Shown: positions 48,813 to 58,832 of the stretch, piece by piece
Layout of the letters: every line of letters begins with the position of its first letter
How positions within the stretch are numbered: the first letter of the stretch is position 1
Source: Sphingobium cyanobacteriorum
Lineage (GTDB): Bacteria > Pseudomonadota > Alphaproteobacteria > Sphingomonadales > Sphingomonadaceae
DNA: 64,000 nucleotides
NCBI RefSeq assembly: GCF_030580935.1
Contig: NZ_JAUQOM010000001.1
Span: 868,001 to 932,000, forward strand
Direction: 5' to 3'
Position numbers and translations under genes: made by a program
The notes under the pieces: model-generated
The model's database searches: none
What the model was told of the DNA's origin: nothing
What the model saw: the letters and a program-made list of their open reading frames with translations, nothing else

Positions 48813-49352
48813 TTAGCGCTTCGAGAACTGGAAGCTGCGGCGGGCCTTCGCCTTGCCGTACTTCTTACGCTCGACAACGCGGCTGTCGCGGGTCAGGAAG
48901 CCTTCGGCCTTGACCGCGCTGCGCAGCGCCGGTTCATATTTGGTCAGCGCCTGGGCGATGCCATGCTTGACCGCACCGGCCTGGCCCGACAGACCGCCGC
49001 CCTTGACGGTGGCAATGACGTCATACTGGCCTTCACGCTCGGTCACGCCGAACGGCTGGTTGATGACCAGACGCAGGGTGGGACGGGCGAAATAGACTTC
49101 TTGGTCGCGGCCATTGACCGTGATCTTGCCGGTGCCGGGCTTCACCCACACGCGGGCGACGGCGTCCTTGCGGCGGCCGGTGGCGTAGGCACGGCCAAGG
49201 CCGTCGATTTCCTGCTGGCGCAGCGGCGCGGAAGGCTGAACCGGGGCGACGGGCGCATCGGCAACGTCCGAAACCGGGGCAGCGGCCGGAGCGGCAGCAG
49301 CTTCAGCGGCGATCGTCGCGAGGTCGGACAGGGACTGGCGGTTATCGGTCAT
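48813..49352 (-). CDS. rpsI: 30S ribosomal protein S9
   Basis: 179 residues. The conserved S9 body runs from [20 protein letters not shown] to the C-terminal [16 protein letters not shown]. About 50 extra N-terminal residues, rich in Ala and Pro, precede it, a common alphaproteobacterial extension. The start overlaps the rplM stop (TAATG), giving the universal L13-S9 operon. Confidence 0.98.
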   Translation of the reverse strand: MTDNRQSLSDLATIAAEAAAAPAAAPVSDVADAPVAPVQPSAPLRQQEIDGLGRAYATGRRKDAVARVWVKPGTGKITVNGRDQEVYFARPTLRLVINQPFGVTEREGQYDVIATVKGGGLSGQAGAVKHGIAQALTKYEPALRSAVKAEGFLTRDSRVVERKKYGKAKARRSFQFSKR

Positions 49353-49831
49353 TATGCACCCACCTTGTTCTTGCGGTTGCGCGACGCGAAGTCGAGCACT
49401 TGCGGGTTCTGGGCTTCATGGGCGTGTTCGGCGCCGGCGAAGATGCGCAGGTTGCGCATCTGCTGGCGGCCCAGCGGACCACGGGGGATCATGCGCTCGA
49501 CGGCCTTTTCCAGAACGCGCTCAGGGAAACGGCCTTCCAGAATCTTCTGGGGGGTGGTTTCCTTGATGCCGCCGGCATAGCCGGTGTGCTTGTAATAGAC
49601 CTTGTCGGTCAGCTTGCGGCCGGTGAACTTGACCTTGCCCGCGTTGATGATGATGACATTGTCACCGCAATCGACATGGGGGGTGAAGCTGGTCTTGTGC
49701 TTGCCGCGCAGGATATTCGCGACAGTCGATGCAAGACGGCCCACGACGGCGCCTTCGGCGTCGATCAGGATCCACTTCTTTTCGACCGTTGCCGGGGTTG
49801 CCGGCTTGGTGGTCTTCATCAGCGCCTTCAT
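49352..49831 (-). CDS. rplM: 50S ribosomal protein L13
   Basis: 159 residues, with [28 protein letters not shown] and [20 protein letters not shown]. The start complementary to 49829-49831 has GGAG 10 bases ahead; an alternative at 49819 has AAGG 5 bases ahead. First gene of the rplM-rpsI operon. Confidence 0.97.
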   Translation of the reverse strand: MKALMKTTKPATPATVEKKWILIDAEGAVVGRLASTVANILRGKHKTSFTPHVDCGDNVIIINAGKVKFTGRKLTDKVYYKHTGYAGGIKETTPQKILEGRFPERVLEKAVERMIPRGPLGRQQMRNLRIFAGAEHAHEAQNPQVLDFASRNRKNKVGA

Positions 49832-49966
49832 GGTGCCAATACTCCAGAATGAAAAATGAAACCGGGCGCCGTTACCGACGCCCGGAAGTGGGGCGCTAAT
49901 GGCCACTATAGTCGGTGAAGTCAAGAGATTCGGCGCGTTTGCCGACAGGTAAAATAATACCGCACC

Positions 49967-50758
49967 TCAAGGTGCCAGTGTCAGGCTGCGCTTTTCCGTC
50001 AACGCTTGCGCGCCGACCGCCAGGCTGCGCTGCTGGCTTTCGACCAGCCCGGTGGCGCGGGAAAGATGATAACGGATCGCCACCTGCACGCCCTCACCCG
50101 CCAGTTTTTCTTCCATGTCCAGCGCGTCGGCGCCCTTCCCCGCAACCGTCAGCGCGCCTTCCACCGGCATCGGGCGGCCAAGCGGCGATCCCGCCATGGT
50201 GCGCAGGCCGCGCCCCGCGCCATCCTCGACCTGGCTGCCCGCGAACAGGAACAGCGGCTGAAGTTCGCCCGCCAGCAATGCCAGCCGCCCGTTCGGCGAG
50301 AGGCCGGCGAAAAGCGTCTGCACTTTCTGCGCGGCGCGATAACGATCGCTGTCGGGGGCGAAGCTGGCCAGCATCGCGTCCACTCCGGCCCGCACCCTGA
50401 CCCACACCGCATCCAGATCGTCGAGCGCGACGATCCGCCCGCGTCCGTCCAGCCGGAAGCGCATCTCGATCCCGACCAGCGGACCCAGCGCCGCGCGATA
50501 GGGTTCCACACCGGCCGCCGGTGCGTCGCTGTCGATCGCCCGCAACGTGGCGACCAGGATATAGCCGTCACCCGTTCTTTCGAAGCGGAGCGCGCGGGTC
50601 GCGCTGAACAGGCTGACCTTGCCTGCTACCGGCCGATATTGTTCGATGCGATAGACGAAATCCCGATTGATCGGCGGCGCGAACGGGATGGAAATGCGCT
50701 CCGCCAGCGCAGGCTGGGCGAGCGCGAGCAGCAGGAGGGCAAGGCCGCGGCGCTTCAT
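49967..50758 (-). CDS. Exported hypothetical protein linked to heme A synthase (263 aa)
   Basis: Signal peptide (RGLALLLLALAQPALAE). The mature protein is beta-rich with no metal or catalytic motif: PFAPPINRDFVYRIEQYRPV, RALRFERTGDGYILVATL, RFRLDGRGRIVALDDLDAVW, ending TEKRSLTLAP. Its start overlaps the end of the CtaA gene, so they are co-translated. The link hints at a role in oxidase or envelope assembly, but that is inference. Confidence 0.75.
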   Translation of the reverse strand: MKRRGLALLLLALAQPALAERISIPFAPPINRDFVYRIEQYRPVAGKVSLFSATRALRFERTGDGYILVATLRAIDSDAPAAGVEPYRAALGPLVGIEMRFRLDGRGRIVALDDLDAVWVRVRAGVDAMLASFAPDSDRYRAAQKVQTLFAGLSPNGRLALLAGELQPLFLFAGSQVEDGAGRGLRTMAGSPLGRPMPVEGALTVAGKGADALDMEEKLAGEGVQVAIRYHLSRATGLVESQQRSLAVGAQALTEKRSLTLAP

Positions 50759-51801
50759 CGGCTGCGGGCACCGATGGCATGCGCGCCCCACGCGGTGGCG
50801 GCCACCACCAGTGCCCCCACGGCCTGATGCAGCACGGCGAGCGGCAAGGCGATGCCGCTGACAACGGTGGCGATGCCGAGCAGGATCTGCGTGCCCAGCG
50901 TCGCCTGAATCGCGATCGACGCGCCGCGCTGCCCGGCGCGTTTCGCCCGGCGCGCCAGCACGAACAGCGCGGCCGCCGCAACCCAGGCCCACCAGCGATG
51001 GAGAAAATGAACGAGATAGGGATCGGACGAGATGGTCGCCCAGAGCGATCCCATCCAACTGATCCCTTCCGGCACGAGATGATCGTTCATCAGCGGCCAA
51101 GTGCTGGAGACATAGCCCGCATCCAGCCCGGCGGTGAAGGCGCCCAGCATCAGTTGCACCATCAAAAGCAGCAGCACGACCAGCGCGAAGGGCCGCAACA
51201 TGGCCGGTTTCGCGCGGGGGAAGCGCGCCAGCGCAAACAGGTCGAGCGCCGTCCAGATGAGGCCGCCGATGATGAACAGCGCCGTCAACAGATGCACCGC
51301 CAGCCGATAATGACTGACATCCGTGCGCACCGACAGGCCGGACTTGACCATCCACCAGCCGATCGCCCCCTGCAATCCGCCCAGCGCCAGCAGCGCGACC
51401 AGCCGAAGCCCGTAACCCTGCGGAATCGCACGCCGCCATGCGAACCACAGCAGGGGCAAGGCGAAGGCGACGCCGATCAGTCGTCCCAACAACCGATGCA
51501 CCCATTCCCAGAAGAAGATGAACTGGAAATCCGGCAGGGTCATGCCTTGCCGCAACTGCTGATATTCCGGGATTTGCTGGTAAAGGCGGAACGCCTCCAT
51601 CCACTGGTCGTGGGTCAGGGGCGGGATGGCACCCGTAATCGGTTTCCATTGGGTGATCGACAGACCGGATTCCGTCAGGCGGGTGATGCCGCCGACCACC
51701 ACCATGCAGAAAACCAGAAAGGCGACGACCAGGAGCCAGCGGGCGATGGCGGCGGGGCGCGGAACGCGCGAAGAGGCGGACGCTGTCATGTCCCGGTCCA
51801 T
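50755..51801 (-). CDS. ctaA: Heme A synthase (COX15/CtaA)
   Basis: About 348 residues, eight membrane helices. Oxidises heme O to heme A for aa3-type cytochrome oxidase, consistent with the CoxIV gene later in the window. Family marks: GGITRLTESGLSITQWKPIT, FIFFWEWVHRLLGRLIG with a heme-ligand His, and later HLLTALF and HFLHRWWAW histidines. The start is uncertain between ATGs at 51843, 51801 and 51789; none has a clear ribosome site. It is the proteobacterial COX15 form. Confidence 0.93.
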   Translation of the reverse strand: MDRDMTASASSRVPRPAAIARWLLVVAFLVFCMVVVGGITRLTESGLSITQWKPITGAIPPLTHDQWMEAFRLYQQIPEYQQLRQGMTLPDFQFIFFWEWVHRLLGRLIGVAFALPLLWFAWRRAIPQGYGLRLVALLALGGLQGAIGWWMVKSGLSVRTDVSHYRLAVHLLTALFIIGGLIWTALDLFALARFPRAKPAMLRPFALVVLLLLMVQLMLGAFTAGLDAGYVSSTWPLMNDHLVPEGISWMGSLWATISSDPYLVHFLHRWWAWVAAAALFVLARRAKRAGQRGASIAIQATLGTQILLGIATVVSGIALPLAVLHQAVGALVVAATAWGAHAIGARSR

Positions 51802-51917
51802 GCGCCCAAGCCCTGTCCATTTCAACCCGGCACACATGGACATATGACCCCATGGTCCGCGCCATGGTGGACAGCATCATGTCTGGCGGCACGGCAGGGA
51901 TCAAGATGCCAGGCGCG

Positions 51918-52550
51918 TCACCCCCGCGCCGCCAGCCATGCCGCGACCAGTTGCCGTCCACGCTGGGCCACGATCGCCGCATCGTCGCCGGGCCGGTACA
52001 GCGCGCCGCCGACACCTATGCCTTCACAGCCCGCCGCCAGCCATTCACCGATCGTGTCAGCGCCGGCGCCACCGACCGCCCACACGCCCACATCGCCCGG
52101 CAACACGTCCCTGATCGCCTTCACATAGGCTGATCCCAGCCGGCCTGCCGGGAACAGCTTGATCCGCTTCGCGCCCGCCGCGATGGCGGCAAAGGCTTCA
52201 CCCGGTGTCATGAAACCCGGTAGCAGGTCCAGCCCCAGCGCCGCGCCGCGGGCGATGACGGCCGCGTCGGTGTTGGGCGTCACCATGATGCGGCCACCGG
52301 CCCGGTGCAACGCCTCCACCACCTCGACGCTCAAAACCGTGCCTCCGCCGATCAGGGCGACATCGCCGAACGCCTGTTGCATCGCCGCGATGCTTGTCAG
52401 CGGTTCAGGCGAGTTGAACGGCACTTCGAGGATGCGAATGCCCGCATCGACCAGCGCCGCGCCCACATCCACCGCCTCCTGCGGCCTGATGCCGCGCAGG
52501 ATGGCGCAAACGGGCGGGGCACCGTTTGCCAGCAGGTCATCCAGCGTCAT
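51918..52550 (-). CDS. dgoA: 2-dehydro-3-deoxy-6-phosphogalactonate aldolase
   Basis: 210-residue class I aldolase of the KDPG/KDPGal family. Splits 2-keto-3-deoxy-6-phosphogalactonate to pyruvate and glyceraldehyde-3-phosphate. Visible: CAILRGIRPQEAVDVGAALV, EVPFNSPEPLTSI, IGGGTVL, the Schiff-base lysine in AAGAKRIKLFPA, and VGGAGADTIGEWLAAG. The AAGAKRIKLFPA form and the adjacent dgoK favour the galactonate enzyme over KDPG aldolase. Its ATG overlaps the dgoK stop. Confidence 0.92.
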   Translation of the reverse strand: MTLDDLLANGAPPVCAILRGIRPQEAVDVGAALVDAGIRILEVPFNSPEPLTSIAAMQQAFGDVALIGGGTVLSVEVVEALHRAGGRIMVTPNTDAAVIARGAALGLDLLPGFMTPGEAFAAIAAGAKRIKLFPAGRLGSAYVKAIRDVLPGDVGVWAVGGAGADTIGEWLAAGCEGIGVGGALYRPGDDAAIVAQRGRQLVAAWLAARG

Positions 52551-53491
52551 GCCCCATCGCCTCCACCATATCCAAGGCCCGCCCGCGCGCAGGCGTCCCC
52601 GTCCAGCAGGCGCGTGGCGATCCCTTGCGCGCCAAAAGCCCGCGCATAGCGCATGGACAGCGCCTTGTCGCCGATCAGCACCACATGCGCGGCCTCCCCC
52701 AAAGTTGCGCGCATCTCCGCCACCTCGCAACCGATCAACAGCCCCGACAGATAGCCCAGCGCCCAGTCGGGAGAACGGCCGGCGCGCAGGCGCATCGATC
52801 GCGTCGCGAACAACGAGTGGAACAGCTGTACGACACCCGCTTTATCCAGCCCTTCGGCAAAACCAAGGGCTTCTTCGGCGGGATCGGGCGCCTCGACCTT
52901 CGCCGCCAGGGTCGATCGGTCACGCAGCAGCGCGAACAGTTCGCCGGTCGGCACAGTATGGAAAGCCGTGACGCGGCCGTCCTCCAGCAGCGACCATTTA
53001 TTGTGGGTGCCCGGCAGCACGATCATATGCCGTCCCTGCCCCAGCGCGGGATCATGGAGGCAAGCCCCGAAAATCTGGGTTTCCTCACCCCGCATCACGT
53101 CGGGGACGCCATCTGCGCCCTCACACGCCAGCCCTGCCATGATGCGGACCGGCACGCCGCGCCAGTCGAAGGTCGCGGCCACCTGTCGCCATGTCGGCGC
53201 ATCGGCGGGACAATCGGCATAGGGAACCTCCACCCAGCCATCGCGGGCGCCAACCATGCCGCAGAGCGTGATGCACCGGGGGGGGCCATCCGTCAGCCAG
53301 GGCGCGATGATTTCGGCAAGGGCCAGCGCCGCCGCGCCGCCCACCGCACCGATCCCCGGCCCGTCCCGCCGGGCCGTGACCACGCCCTGCTCGACCCGGA
53401 ACAGGCGCAGGCGACTGGTCCCCCAGTCACCGATGACGGCATAGCCATCGCGTGGCAGTCCTTCGCGGTCCTGATCGATGATAACGCTCAC
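52547..53491 (-). CDS. dgoK: 2-dehydro-3-deoxygalactonokinase
   Basis: 314 residues. Phosphorylates 2-keto-3-deoxygalactonate, the step before DgoA. ASKHA-type start AVIGDWGTSRLRLFRVE, CGMVGARDGWVEVPYADCPA, MRGEETQIFG, LPGTHNKWSLLEDG and FHTVPTGELFALL are typical of DgoK. The dgoK-dgoA pair is transcribed away from the sugar-acid dehydratase, with the putative operator at 53520-53535 in the 98-bp gap. Confidence 0.94.
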   Translation of the reverse strand: MSVIIDQDREGLPRDGYAVIGDWGTSRLRLFRVEQGVVTARRDGPGIGAVGGAAALALAEIIAPWLTDGPPRCITLCGMVGARDGWVEVPYADCPADAPTWRQVAATFDWRGVPVRIMAGLACEGADGVPDVMRGEETQIFGACLHDPALGQGRHMIVLPGTHNKWSLLEDGRVTAFHTVPTGELFALLRDRSTLAAKVEAPDPAEEALGFAEGLDKAGVVQLFHSLFATRSMRLRAGRSPDWALGYLSGLLIGCEVAEMRATLGEAAHVVLIGDKALSMRYARAFGAQGIATRLLDGDACARAGLGYGGGDGA

Positions 53492-53519
53492 ATTTGCCCG
53501 ATCGGATACTTGAAATTTA

Positions 53520-53535
53520 ATTTGTATGAGTATAT
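53520..53535 (+). promoter_or_regulatory. Putative GntR operator, site 3 (dgoK / dehydratase divergent promoter)
   Basis: ATTTGTATGAGTATAT, identical to the motif at 3014-3029 except for one base. It lies 29 bp ahead of dgoK and 55 bp ahead of the dehydratase start, in a short AT-rich patch of otherwise GC-rich DNA. Binding by the GntR/FCD paralogues is inferred from the three-site pattern. Confidence 0.6.
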
Positions 53536-53589
53536 CGCAATGGTGAGCGCGTCAATGCGCCACGCCCTATTTCTGCGTCAGGATGCCCG

Positions 53590-55392
53590 ATGAGCGATTC
53601 GCCCAAAACCTTCCCGAAACTGCGCAGCCGCGCCTGGTTCGACAACCCCGACAATATCGACATGACATCGCTCTATCTGGAGCGCTATCTGAACTTCGGC
53701 CTGAGCCTGGACGAACTGCGCAGCGGCAAACCGATCATCGGCATCGCCCAGACCGGCAGCGACCTCAGCCCATGCAACCGCCATCATATCGTGCTGGCCG
53801 AACGGATGCGCGACGGCATTCGCGAAATGGGCGGCATCGCGCTGGAATTTCCGGTCCACCCGATTCAGGAAACCGGCAAGCGCCCGACCGCCGGCCTTGA
53901 CCGCAACCTGGCCTATCTGGGCCTGGTCGAAGCCATGTATGGCTATCCGCTCGACGGCGTGATCCTGACCACCGGCTGCGACAAGACGACGCCGGCGTTG
54001 CTGATGGCGGCCGCCACCGTCAATATCCCGGCCATCGCCCTGTCGGTCGGCCCGATGCTCAATGGCTGGTTCAAGGGGGAACGCACCGGGTCCGGCACGA
54101 TCGTCTGGAAAGGGCGCCAGTTGCTGGCCGCCGGCAAGATCGACGATGAAGGCTTCATCAAGCTCGTCGCGTCGTCGGCGCCCTCGACCGGCTATTGCAA
54201 CACCATGGGCACGGCATCGACCATGAATTCGCTGGCCGAGGCGCTGGGCATGATGCTGCCGGGATCGGCGGCGATCCCCGCCCCCTATCGCGACCGGCAG
54301 GAGGTCGCCTATCTCACCGGCAAGCGCATCGTGGAGATGGTCGCGGAGGATCTCAAGCCATCCGACATCATGACGCTGGATGCGTTCCACAACGCCATCA
54401 CGGTCAATTCGGCGATCGGCGGATCGACCAACGCGCCGATCCACCTGGCCGCCATCGCCCGCCATATGGGCGTGGACCTGCCGCTCAAGGATTGGGAGAC
54501 GATCGGGCACAAGGTGCCGCTGCTCGTCAACCTCCAGCCTGCGGGCGAGTATCTGGCCGAGGATTATTATCGCGCCGGCGGCGTCCCCGCCGTCGTCAGC
54601 CAGTTGATCGACCAGGGCCTGATCCGCGAAGGCGCGATGACCGTCAATGGCAAGACCATGGGCGACAATTGCCGGGGCGTGGCGATCGAGGATGAAAAGG
54701 TGATCCGTCCGTTCGGGCAGCCGCTGGTCAAGGATGCCGGCTTCCTGGTCCTGTCGGGCAATCTGTTCGACGCGGCCATCATGAAAACCAGCGTCATCAG
54801 CGCCGAATTCCGCGACCGATACCTGTCCAACCCCGATGACCCCGAAGCGTTCGAAGGGCCGGCGGTCGTGTTCGACGGGCCGGAGGATTATCACCACCGC
54901 ATCGACGATCCGGCAACCGGCATCACCGCCGACACGTTGCTGTTCATGCGCGGCGCGGGGCCGATCGGCTATCCCGGCGCAGCCGAAGTCGTGAACATGC
55001 GCCCGCCCGCCTACCTGATCACCGAGGGCGTATCCGCCCTGCCGTGCATCGGCGATGGGCGCCAGTCGGGCACGAGCGGCAGCCCGTCGATCCTCAATGC
55101 ATCGCCCGAAGCAGCGGCGATGGGCGGCCTTGCGCTGCTGGAAACCGGTGACCGGGTTCGCATGGACCTGAAGGCCGGGACCGTGAATGTGCTGATTTCC
55201 GACGAGGAACTGGCGGATCGCCGCGCGCGGCTGGAGGCTGCGGGCGGTTTCCAATATCCCGCCTCGCAAACGCCATGGCAGGAAATCCAGCGCGCGGTCG
55301 TCGGCCAGTTGAATACGGGCGCGATCCTGGAAGGCGCGGAAAAATATCAGCGCATCGCCCAGACCATGGGCCTGCCGCGCGACAATCACTGA
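53590..55392 (+). CDS. Sugar-acid dehydratase, IlvD/EDD family (L-arabonate/D-galactonate type)
   Basis: 600 residues. Iron-sulfur enzyme removing water from an aldonic acid to give its 2-keto-3-deoxy form. Family marks: [31 protein letters not shown] with a cluster cysteine, [14 protein letters not shown] with another, [13 protein letters not shown] and [19 protein letters not shown]. The length and the [11 protein letters not shown] form match the L-arabonate/D-xylonate group and not IlvD proper. Characterised relatives accept L-arabonate, D-galactonate and D-fuconate, which would let it serve both branches here. It heads an operon with the next three genes. Confidence 0.88.
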   Translation: MSDSPKTFPKLRSRAWFDNPDNIDMTSLYLERYLNFGLSLDELRSGKPIIGIAQTGSDLSPCNRHHIVLAERMRDGIREMGGIALEFPVHPIQETGKRPTAGLDRNLAYLGLVEAMYGYPLDGVILTTGCDKTTPALLMAAATVNIPAIALSVGPMLNGWFKGERTGSGTIVWKGRQLLAAGKIDDEGFIKLVASSAPSTGYCNTMGTASTMNSLAEALGMMLPGSAAIPAPYRDRQEVAYLTGKRIVEMVAEDLKPSDIMTLDAFHNAITVNSAIGGSTNAPIHLAAIARHMGVDLPLKDWETIGHKVPLLVNLQPAGEYLAEDYYRAGGVPAVVSQLIDQGLIREGAMTVNGKTMGDNCRGVAIEDEKVIRPFGQPLVKDAGFLVLSGNLFDAAIMKTSVISAEFRDRYLSNPDDPEAFEGPAVVFDGPEDYHHRIDDPATGITADTLLFMRGAGPIGYPGAAEVVNMRPPAYLITEGVSALPCIGDGRQSGTSGSPSILNASPEAAAMGGLALLETGDRVRMDLKAGTVNVLISDEELADRRARLEAAGGFQYPASQTPWQEIQRAVVGQLNTGAILEGAEKYQRIAQTMGLPRDNH

Positions 55393-55401
55393 TCCTTTAG
55401 A

Positions 55402-55441
55402 GGATGGGGGTGGCCTTACCATCCGGTGGCCGCCCCCATCC
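55402..55441 (+). promoter_or_regulatory. Long hairpin inside the sugar-acid operon
   Basis: GGATGGGGGTGGCC (55402-55415) pairs with GGCCGCCCCCATCC (55428-55441) with a single T-G wobble and a 12-base loop. It is 10 bp after the dehydratase stop and 87 bp before the next start. There is no T-run, so it is probably an mRNA-stabilising or partial-attenuation element and not a full terminator. Confidence 0.55.
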
Positions 55442-55528
55442 CCGTCCTCTCAACAAGCCATGCGTCGCCAATGGATCACATCCCGGCGCCATGATCGATC
55501 TGTTCCATCCCCTGTTCAGGAGAACGCC

Positions 55529-57106
55529 ATGTTCAACGGAGCCATCCTTATCGGCGCAAGCACGCGCACCGGCGGCGTGCCATTCCACGCCATCGACCCG
55601 GCCACCGGCGAAAAAGGCGATATCGCCTTCTCCAACGCATCGGTTGCCGATGTCGCCGACGCCACGGCCCTGGCTGATGCGGCATTTGCACGCTTTTCCA
55701 GCCTGACGCCTGATGCCCGCGCTACCTTCCTGGAAACCGTCGCTGACCAGATCATGGCCACAGGCGACCTGCTGATCACCACCGCCATGCGCGAATCCGG
55801 CCTGCCGCGCGGCCGGCTGGAGGGAGAACGGGGCCGCACCGTCGGCCAGTTGCGCCTGTTCGCCAGCTATGTCCGCCAGGGCGACTGGCTCGACGCCACC
55901 ATCGACAAGGCGCTGCCGGATCGCACGCCACTGCCGCGCAGCGACCTGCGCCGTGTCAATATGGGTGTCGGCCCGGTCGCCGTGTTCGGCGCATCCAACT
56001 TCCCGCTCGCCTTCTCGGTCGCGGGCGGTGATACCGCGTCGGCCTTTGCCGCTGGCTGCCCGGTGGTGGTGAAGGGCCATCCGGCCCATCCCGGCACGGG
56101 CGAACTGGTTGCTCGTGCGATCATCGCGGCGGTCGCGGCCTGCGGTCTGCCCGAAGGCGTGTTTTCCTATCTGCCCGGCACCACCCATGAACTGGGTGGT
56201 GCGCTGGTCGCCGATCCGCGCATCAAGGCGGTGGGCTTCACCGGATCGCGCGGCGGCGGCATCGCCCTGATGCAGATCGCGGCCCGGCGCGCCGAGCCGA
56301 TCCCGGTCTATGCGGAAATGTCGTCGATCAACCCGGTCGTCCTGCTGCCCGGCGCGCTCGCTGCGCGCGCTGACGCGCTGGGCACCGCGTTCGTCGGTTC
56401 GATGTCGCTGTTCGCCGGCCAGTTCTGTACCAACCCCGGCCTGGTGATCGCGCTCGACAGCCCCGATCTGGACAGGTTCGTGGCGGCGGCGGCCGATGCG
56501 CTGTCGGCCAACGCGGCGCAGGTCATGCTGACGCCGGGCATCCATGTCGCCTATGAAAAGGGTGTCGAGGCGCTGGCAGGCGCCGATGGCGTCACCACCA
56601 TCGCCCGCGGCACGCAGGCGGACGGTGTCAATCGCGGCCAGTCGGCCTTTTTCGCCACCGCCGCCGACCAGTTCCGCGCCAACCCGGCGCTGGCGCATGA
56701 AGTGTTCGGCGCATCATCCATCCTGGTGAAATGCGCCACGATCGAGGAGGTGATCGCCACCATCGCCGACCTGGAAGGCCAGCTCACGGCAACGCTCCAG
56801 ATCGGGGAAGGCGACGACGCCCATGCCGCCGCGCTGTTGCCCACCCTGTCGCGCAAGGTCGGGCGCATCCTGACCAATGGCTGGCCCACCGGCGTGGAAG
56901 TGACCCATGCCATGGTTCATGGCGGCCCCTTCCCGTCCACCTCCGATGGTCGTTCCACCTCGGTCGGCACGCTGGCGATGATGCGATTCCTGCGTCCCGT
57001 CTGCTATCAGGACGTGCCCGATGCACTGTTGCCCGCCGCATTGCAGGACGCCAATCCCTGGGGCCTGACACGCCGCATGGAAGGCCGGCTGGCGGTCGTC
57101 GCATGA
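55529..57106 (+). CDS. 2-oxoglutarate-semialdehyde dehydrogenase (NADP+)
   Basis: 525 residues, aldehyde dehydrogenase superfamily. Oxidises 2-oxoglutarate semialdehyde (2,5-dioxopentanoate) to 2-oxoglutarate, the last step of the arabinose branch. It has GPVAVFGASNFPLAFSVAGG, GHPAHPGTGE, glutamate in YAEMSSINPV, catalytic cysteine in FAGQFCTNPGLV and the C-terminal GWPTGVEVTHAMVHGGPFP. This length and form match the hydroxyproline/sugar-type enzymes. The ATG at 55529 follows CAGGAG. Its stop overlaps the next start (ATGA). Confidence 0.93.
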   Translation: MFNGAILIGASTRTGGVPFHAIDPATGEKGDIAFSNASVADVADATALADAAFARFSSLTPDARATFLETVADQIMATGDLLITTAMRESGLPRGRLEGERGRTVGQLRLFASYVRQGDWLDATIDKALPDRTPLPRSDLRRVNMGVGPVAVFGASNFPLAFSVAGGDTASAFAAGCPVVVKGHPAHPGTGELVARAIIAAVAACGLPEGVFSYLPGTTHELGGALVADPRIKAVGFTGSRGGGIALMQIAARRAEPIPVYAEMSSINPVVLLPGALAARADALGTAFVGSMSLFAGQFCTNPGLVIALDSPDLDRFVAAAADALSANAAQVMLTPGIHVAYEKGVEALAGADGVTTIARGTQADGVNRGQSAFFATAADQFRANPALAHEVFGASSILVKCATIEEVIATIADLEGQLTATLQIGEGDDAHAAALLPTLSRKVGRILTNGWPTGVEVTHAMVHGGPFPSTSDGRSTSVGTLAMMRFLRPVCYQDVPDALLPAALQDANPWGLTRRMEGRLAVVA

Positions 57107-58026
57107 CGATCAGGGCCGGTCTGGTGGGGCTGGGCAAGATCGCACGCGACCAGCACCTGCCCGCAATTCTGAAGATCGACGGCATCGAACTGGTCGCCAT
57201 CGCCAGCCGCAACGCGCAGGGCGAAGGAGTGCATAATTACCCCGATCTCGGCGCGATGCTGGCAGGGGAAGCCGGTCTGGATGCCGTCATCCTCTGCCAG
57301 CCGCCGCAGGTTCGCTATCATGCGGCGCGGCAGGCGTTGCTGGCGGGGAAGCATGTGTTCCTGGAAAAGCCGCCGGGGGCGACCGTGTCCGAAGTGGAGG
57401 CGCTGGTCGCGCTGGCCCGGCGCCAGGGTGTCACGCTCTATGCCAGTTGGCACAGCCGCCATGCCGCCGCCGTGGCGGCGGCGAAAGCCTGGATCGCCGA
57501 GCGCAAGGTCGCACGGATCGACATTCAGTGGCGCGAGGATGTGCGCCACTGGCATCCAGGCCAGCCCTGGATCTGGGAAGCGGGTGGTTTCGGCGTGTTC
57601 GATCCGGGCATCAACGCCCTGTCGATCCTGACCGAAATCGTGCAGGAACCCATTACCCTGCTGTCCGCCGAACTGGAAGTCCCAGCCAACAAGCAGGCCC
57701 CGATCGGCGCGATGCTCCAGATGGCCACGGCTTCGGGCGCGGCGATCGATGCCGTGTTCGACTGGCGCCAGACCGGGCCACAGACCTGGGACATCGCGGT
57801 CGAGACGGATCAGGGCAGCCTGCGCCTGTCCGATGGCGGCAATATGCTGTACCTGGATGGCGCGGTGCAGGTGAAGGCGCCGGACGCGGAATATCCGGCC
57901 ATGTATCGCCGCTTTGTCGATCTGGTCGCGGACAAGGCGATCGATGCCGACACCGCCCCCTTGCGACTGGTGGCGGACGCCTTTCTTTGCGGGCGGCATT
58001 GTCCTACGGCAGCATTTGAGGACTGA
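57103..58026 (+). CDS. Sugar 1-dehydrogenase, Gfo/Idh/MocA family (L-arabinose/D-galactose type)
   Basis: 307 residues. Oxidises an aldose to its lactone with NAD(P)+. N-terminal Rossmann fold GLVGLGKIARDQHLPAI, then LCQPPQVRYHAARQALLAGK with FLEKPPGATVSEVEALV, followed by the C-terminal substrate domain (IWEAGGFGVFDPGINALSIL). This agrees with D-galactose dehydrogenase of Pseudomonas and the bifunctional L-arabinose/D-galactose 1-dehydrogenases. The ATGA overlap couples it to the gene before. No lactonase gene is in the window. Confidence 0.88.
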   Translation: MTIRAGLVGLGKIARDQHLPAILKIDGIELVAIASRNAQGEGVHNYPDLGAMLAGEAGLDAVILCQPPQVRYHAARQALLAGKHVFLEKPPGATVSEVEALVALARRQGVTLYASWHSRHAAAVAAAKAWIAERKVARIDIQWREDVRHWHPGQPWIWEAGGFGVFDPGINALSILTEIVQEPITLLSAELEVPANKQAPIGAMLQMATASGAAIDAVFDWRQTGPQTWDIAVETDQGSLRLSDGGNMLYLDGAVQVKAPDAEYPAMYRRFVDLVADKAIDADTAPLRLVADAFLCGRHCPTAAFED

Positions 58027-58042
58027 TATAGGGGAAACGGAC

Positions 58043-58777
58043 GTGGGCAACGGGCGCAAGGTCGGATCGGACGAGGGCGTGCTGCGCATCCACCAGACGA
58101 TCGCCCGCGACCTGGGCACCGCCATCCTGACCGGCCAATATAAGCCCGGCGATCTGTTCGAGGGGGAAATCGAGGCGTCCGAACGGCTGGGCGTATCGCG
58201 CACCGCCTATCGCGAGGCGGTGCGCATCCTGATTGCGCGGGGCATGATCGAAAGCCGCCCCAAGGCCGGCACCCGCGTCCTGCCGCGCAGCCGCTGGAAT
58301 GTGCTGGACCCCGAAATGCTCGCCTGGATGTTCGCGGGCGAGCCGGACCCTGATTTCATCCGTGATCTGTTCGAACTGCGCGGGGTGATCGAACCGGCGG
58401 CGGCCGAATTCGCGGCCCGGCGGCGCACGGACGATCAGTTGACAGCCATGGAGCAGGCCCTGGACGATATGGGTCGCTATGGTCTTTCGACGCCGGAAGG
58501 ACGCGACGCCGACCAGCGTTTCCATCGCGCGATACTGGCCGCGACGCGCAACGATGCGCTGTCCGCCCTGGCCAGTTCGGTCGGCGCGGCGGTGGGCTGG
58601 ACCACCAAGTTCAAGCATCGCAAGAAGCTGCTGCCCCGCGATCCCCTGCCCGATCATCGTGCCGTCTATCAGGCGATCGCCGCCCGCGACACCGCCGCCG
58701 CCCGCGCCAGCATGGCGGAACTGCTGCGTCTGGCGCTGGCCGACATGGACATTGCGATCAACGAACCGGGCGGGTAA
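58043..58777 (+). CDS. GntR/FadR-type regulator with FCD domain (sugar locus 2)
   Basis: 244 residues. Winged helix (GVSRTAYREAVRILIARGMI) then an FCD ligand domain (FIRDLFELRGVIEPAAAEFA). A GTG at 58043 is the start because AGGGGA lies about 8 bases before it; upstream in-frame ATGs fall inside the preceding gene. Closely similar to the regulator at 4486-5256, including the SRPKAGTRVLPR linker. It is the last gene of the dehydratase operon, so it should be induced with its targets. Confidence 0.92.
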   Translation: MGNGRKVGSDEGVLRIHQTIARDLGTAILTGQYKPGDLFEGEIEASERLGVSRTAYREAVRILIARGMIESRPKAGTRVLPRSRWNVLDPEMLAWMFAGEPDPDFIRDLFELRGVIEPAAAEFAARRRTDDQLTAMEQALDDMGRYGLSTPEGRDADQRFHRAILAATRNDALSALASSVGAAVGWTTKFKHRKKLLPRDPLPDHRAVYQAIAARDTAAARASMAELLRLALADMDIAINEPGG

Positions 58778-58832
58778 ATGCATCACGGTGCTCCCCCGCA
58801 GGCGGGAGCATCGCAGTTCCGTGGGACGGCAC

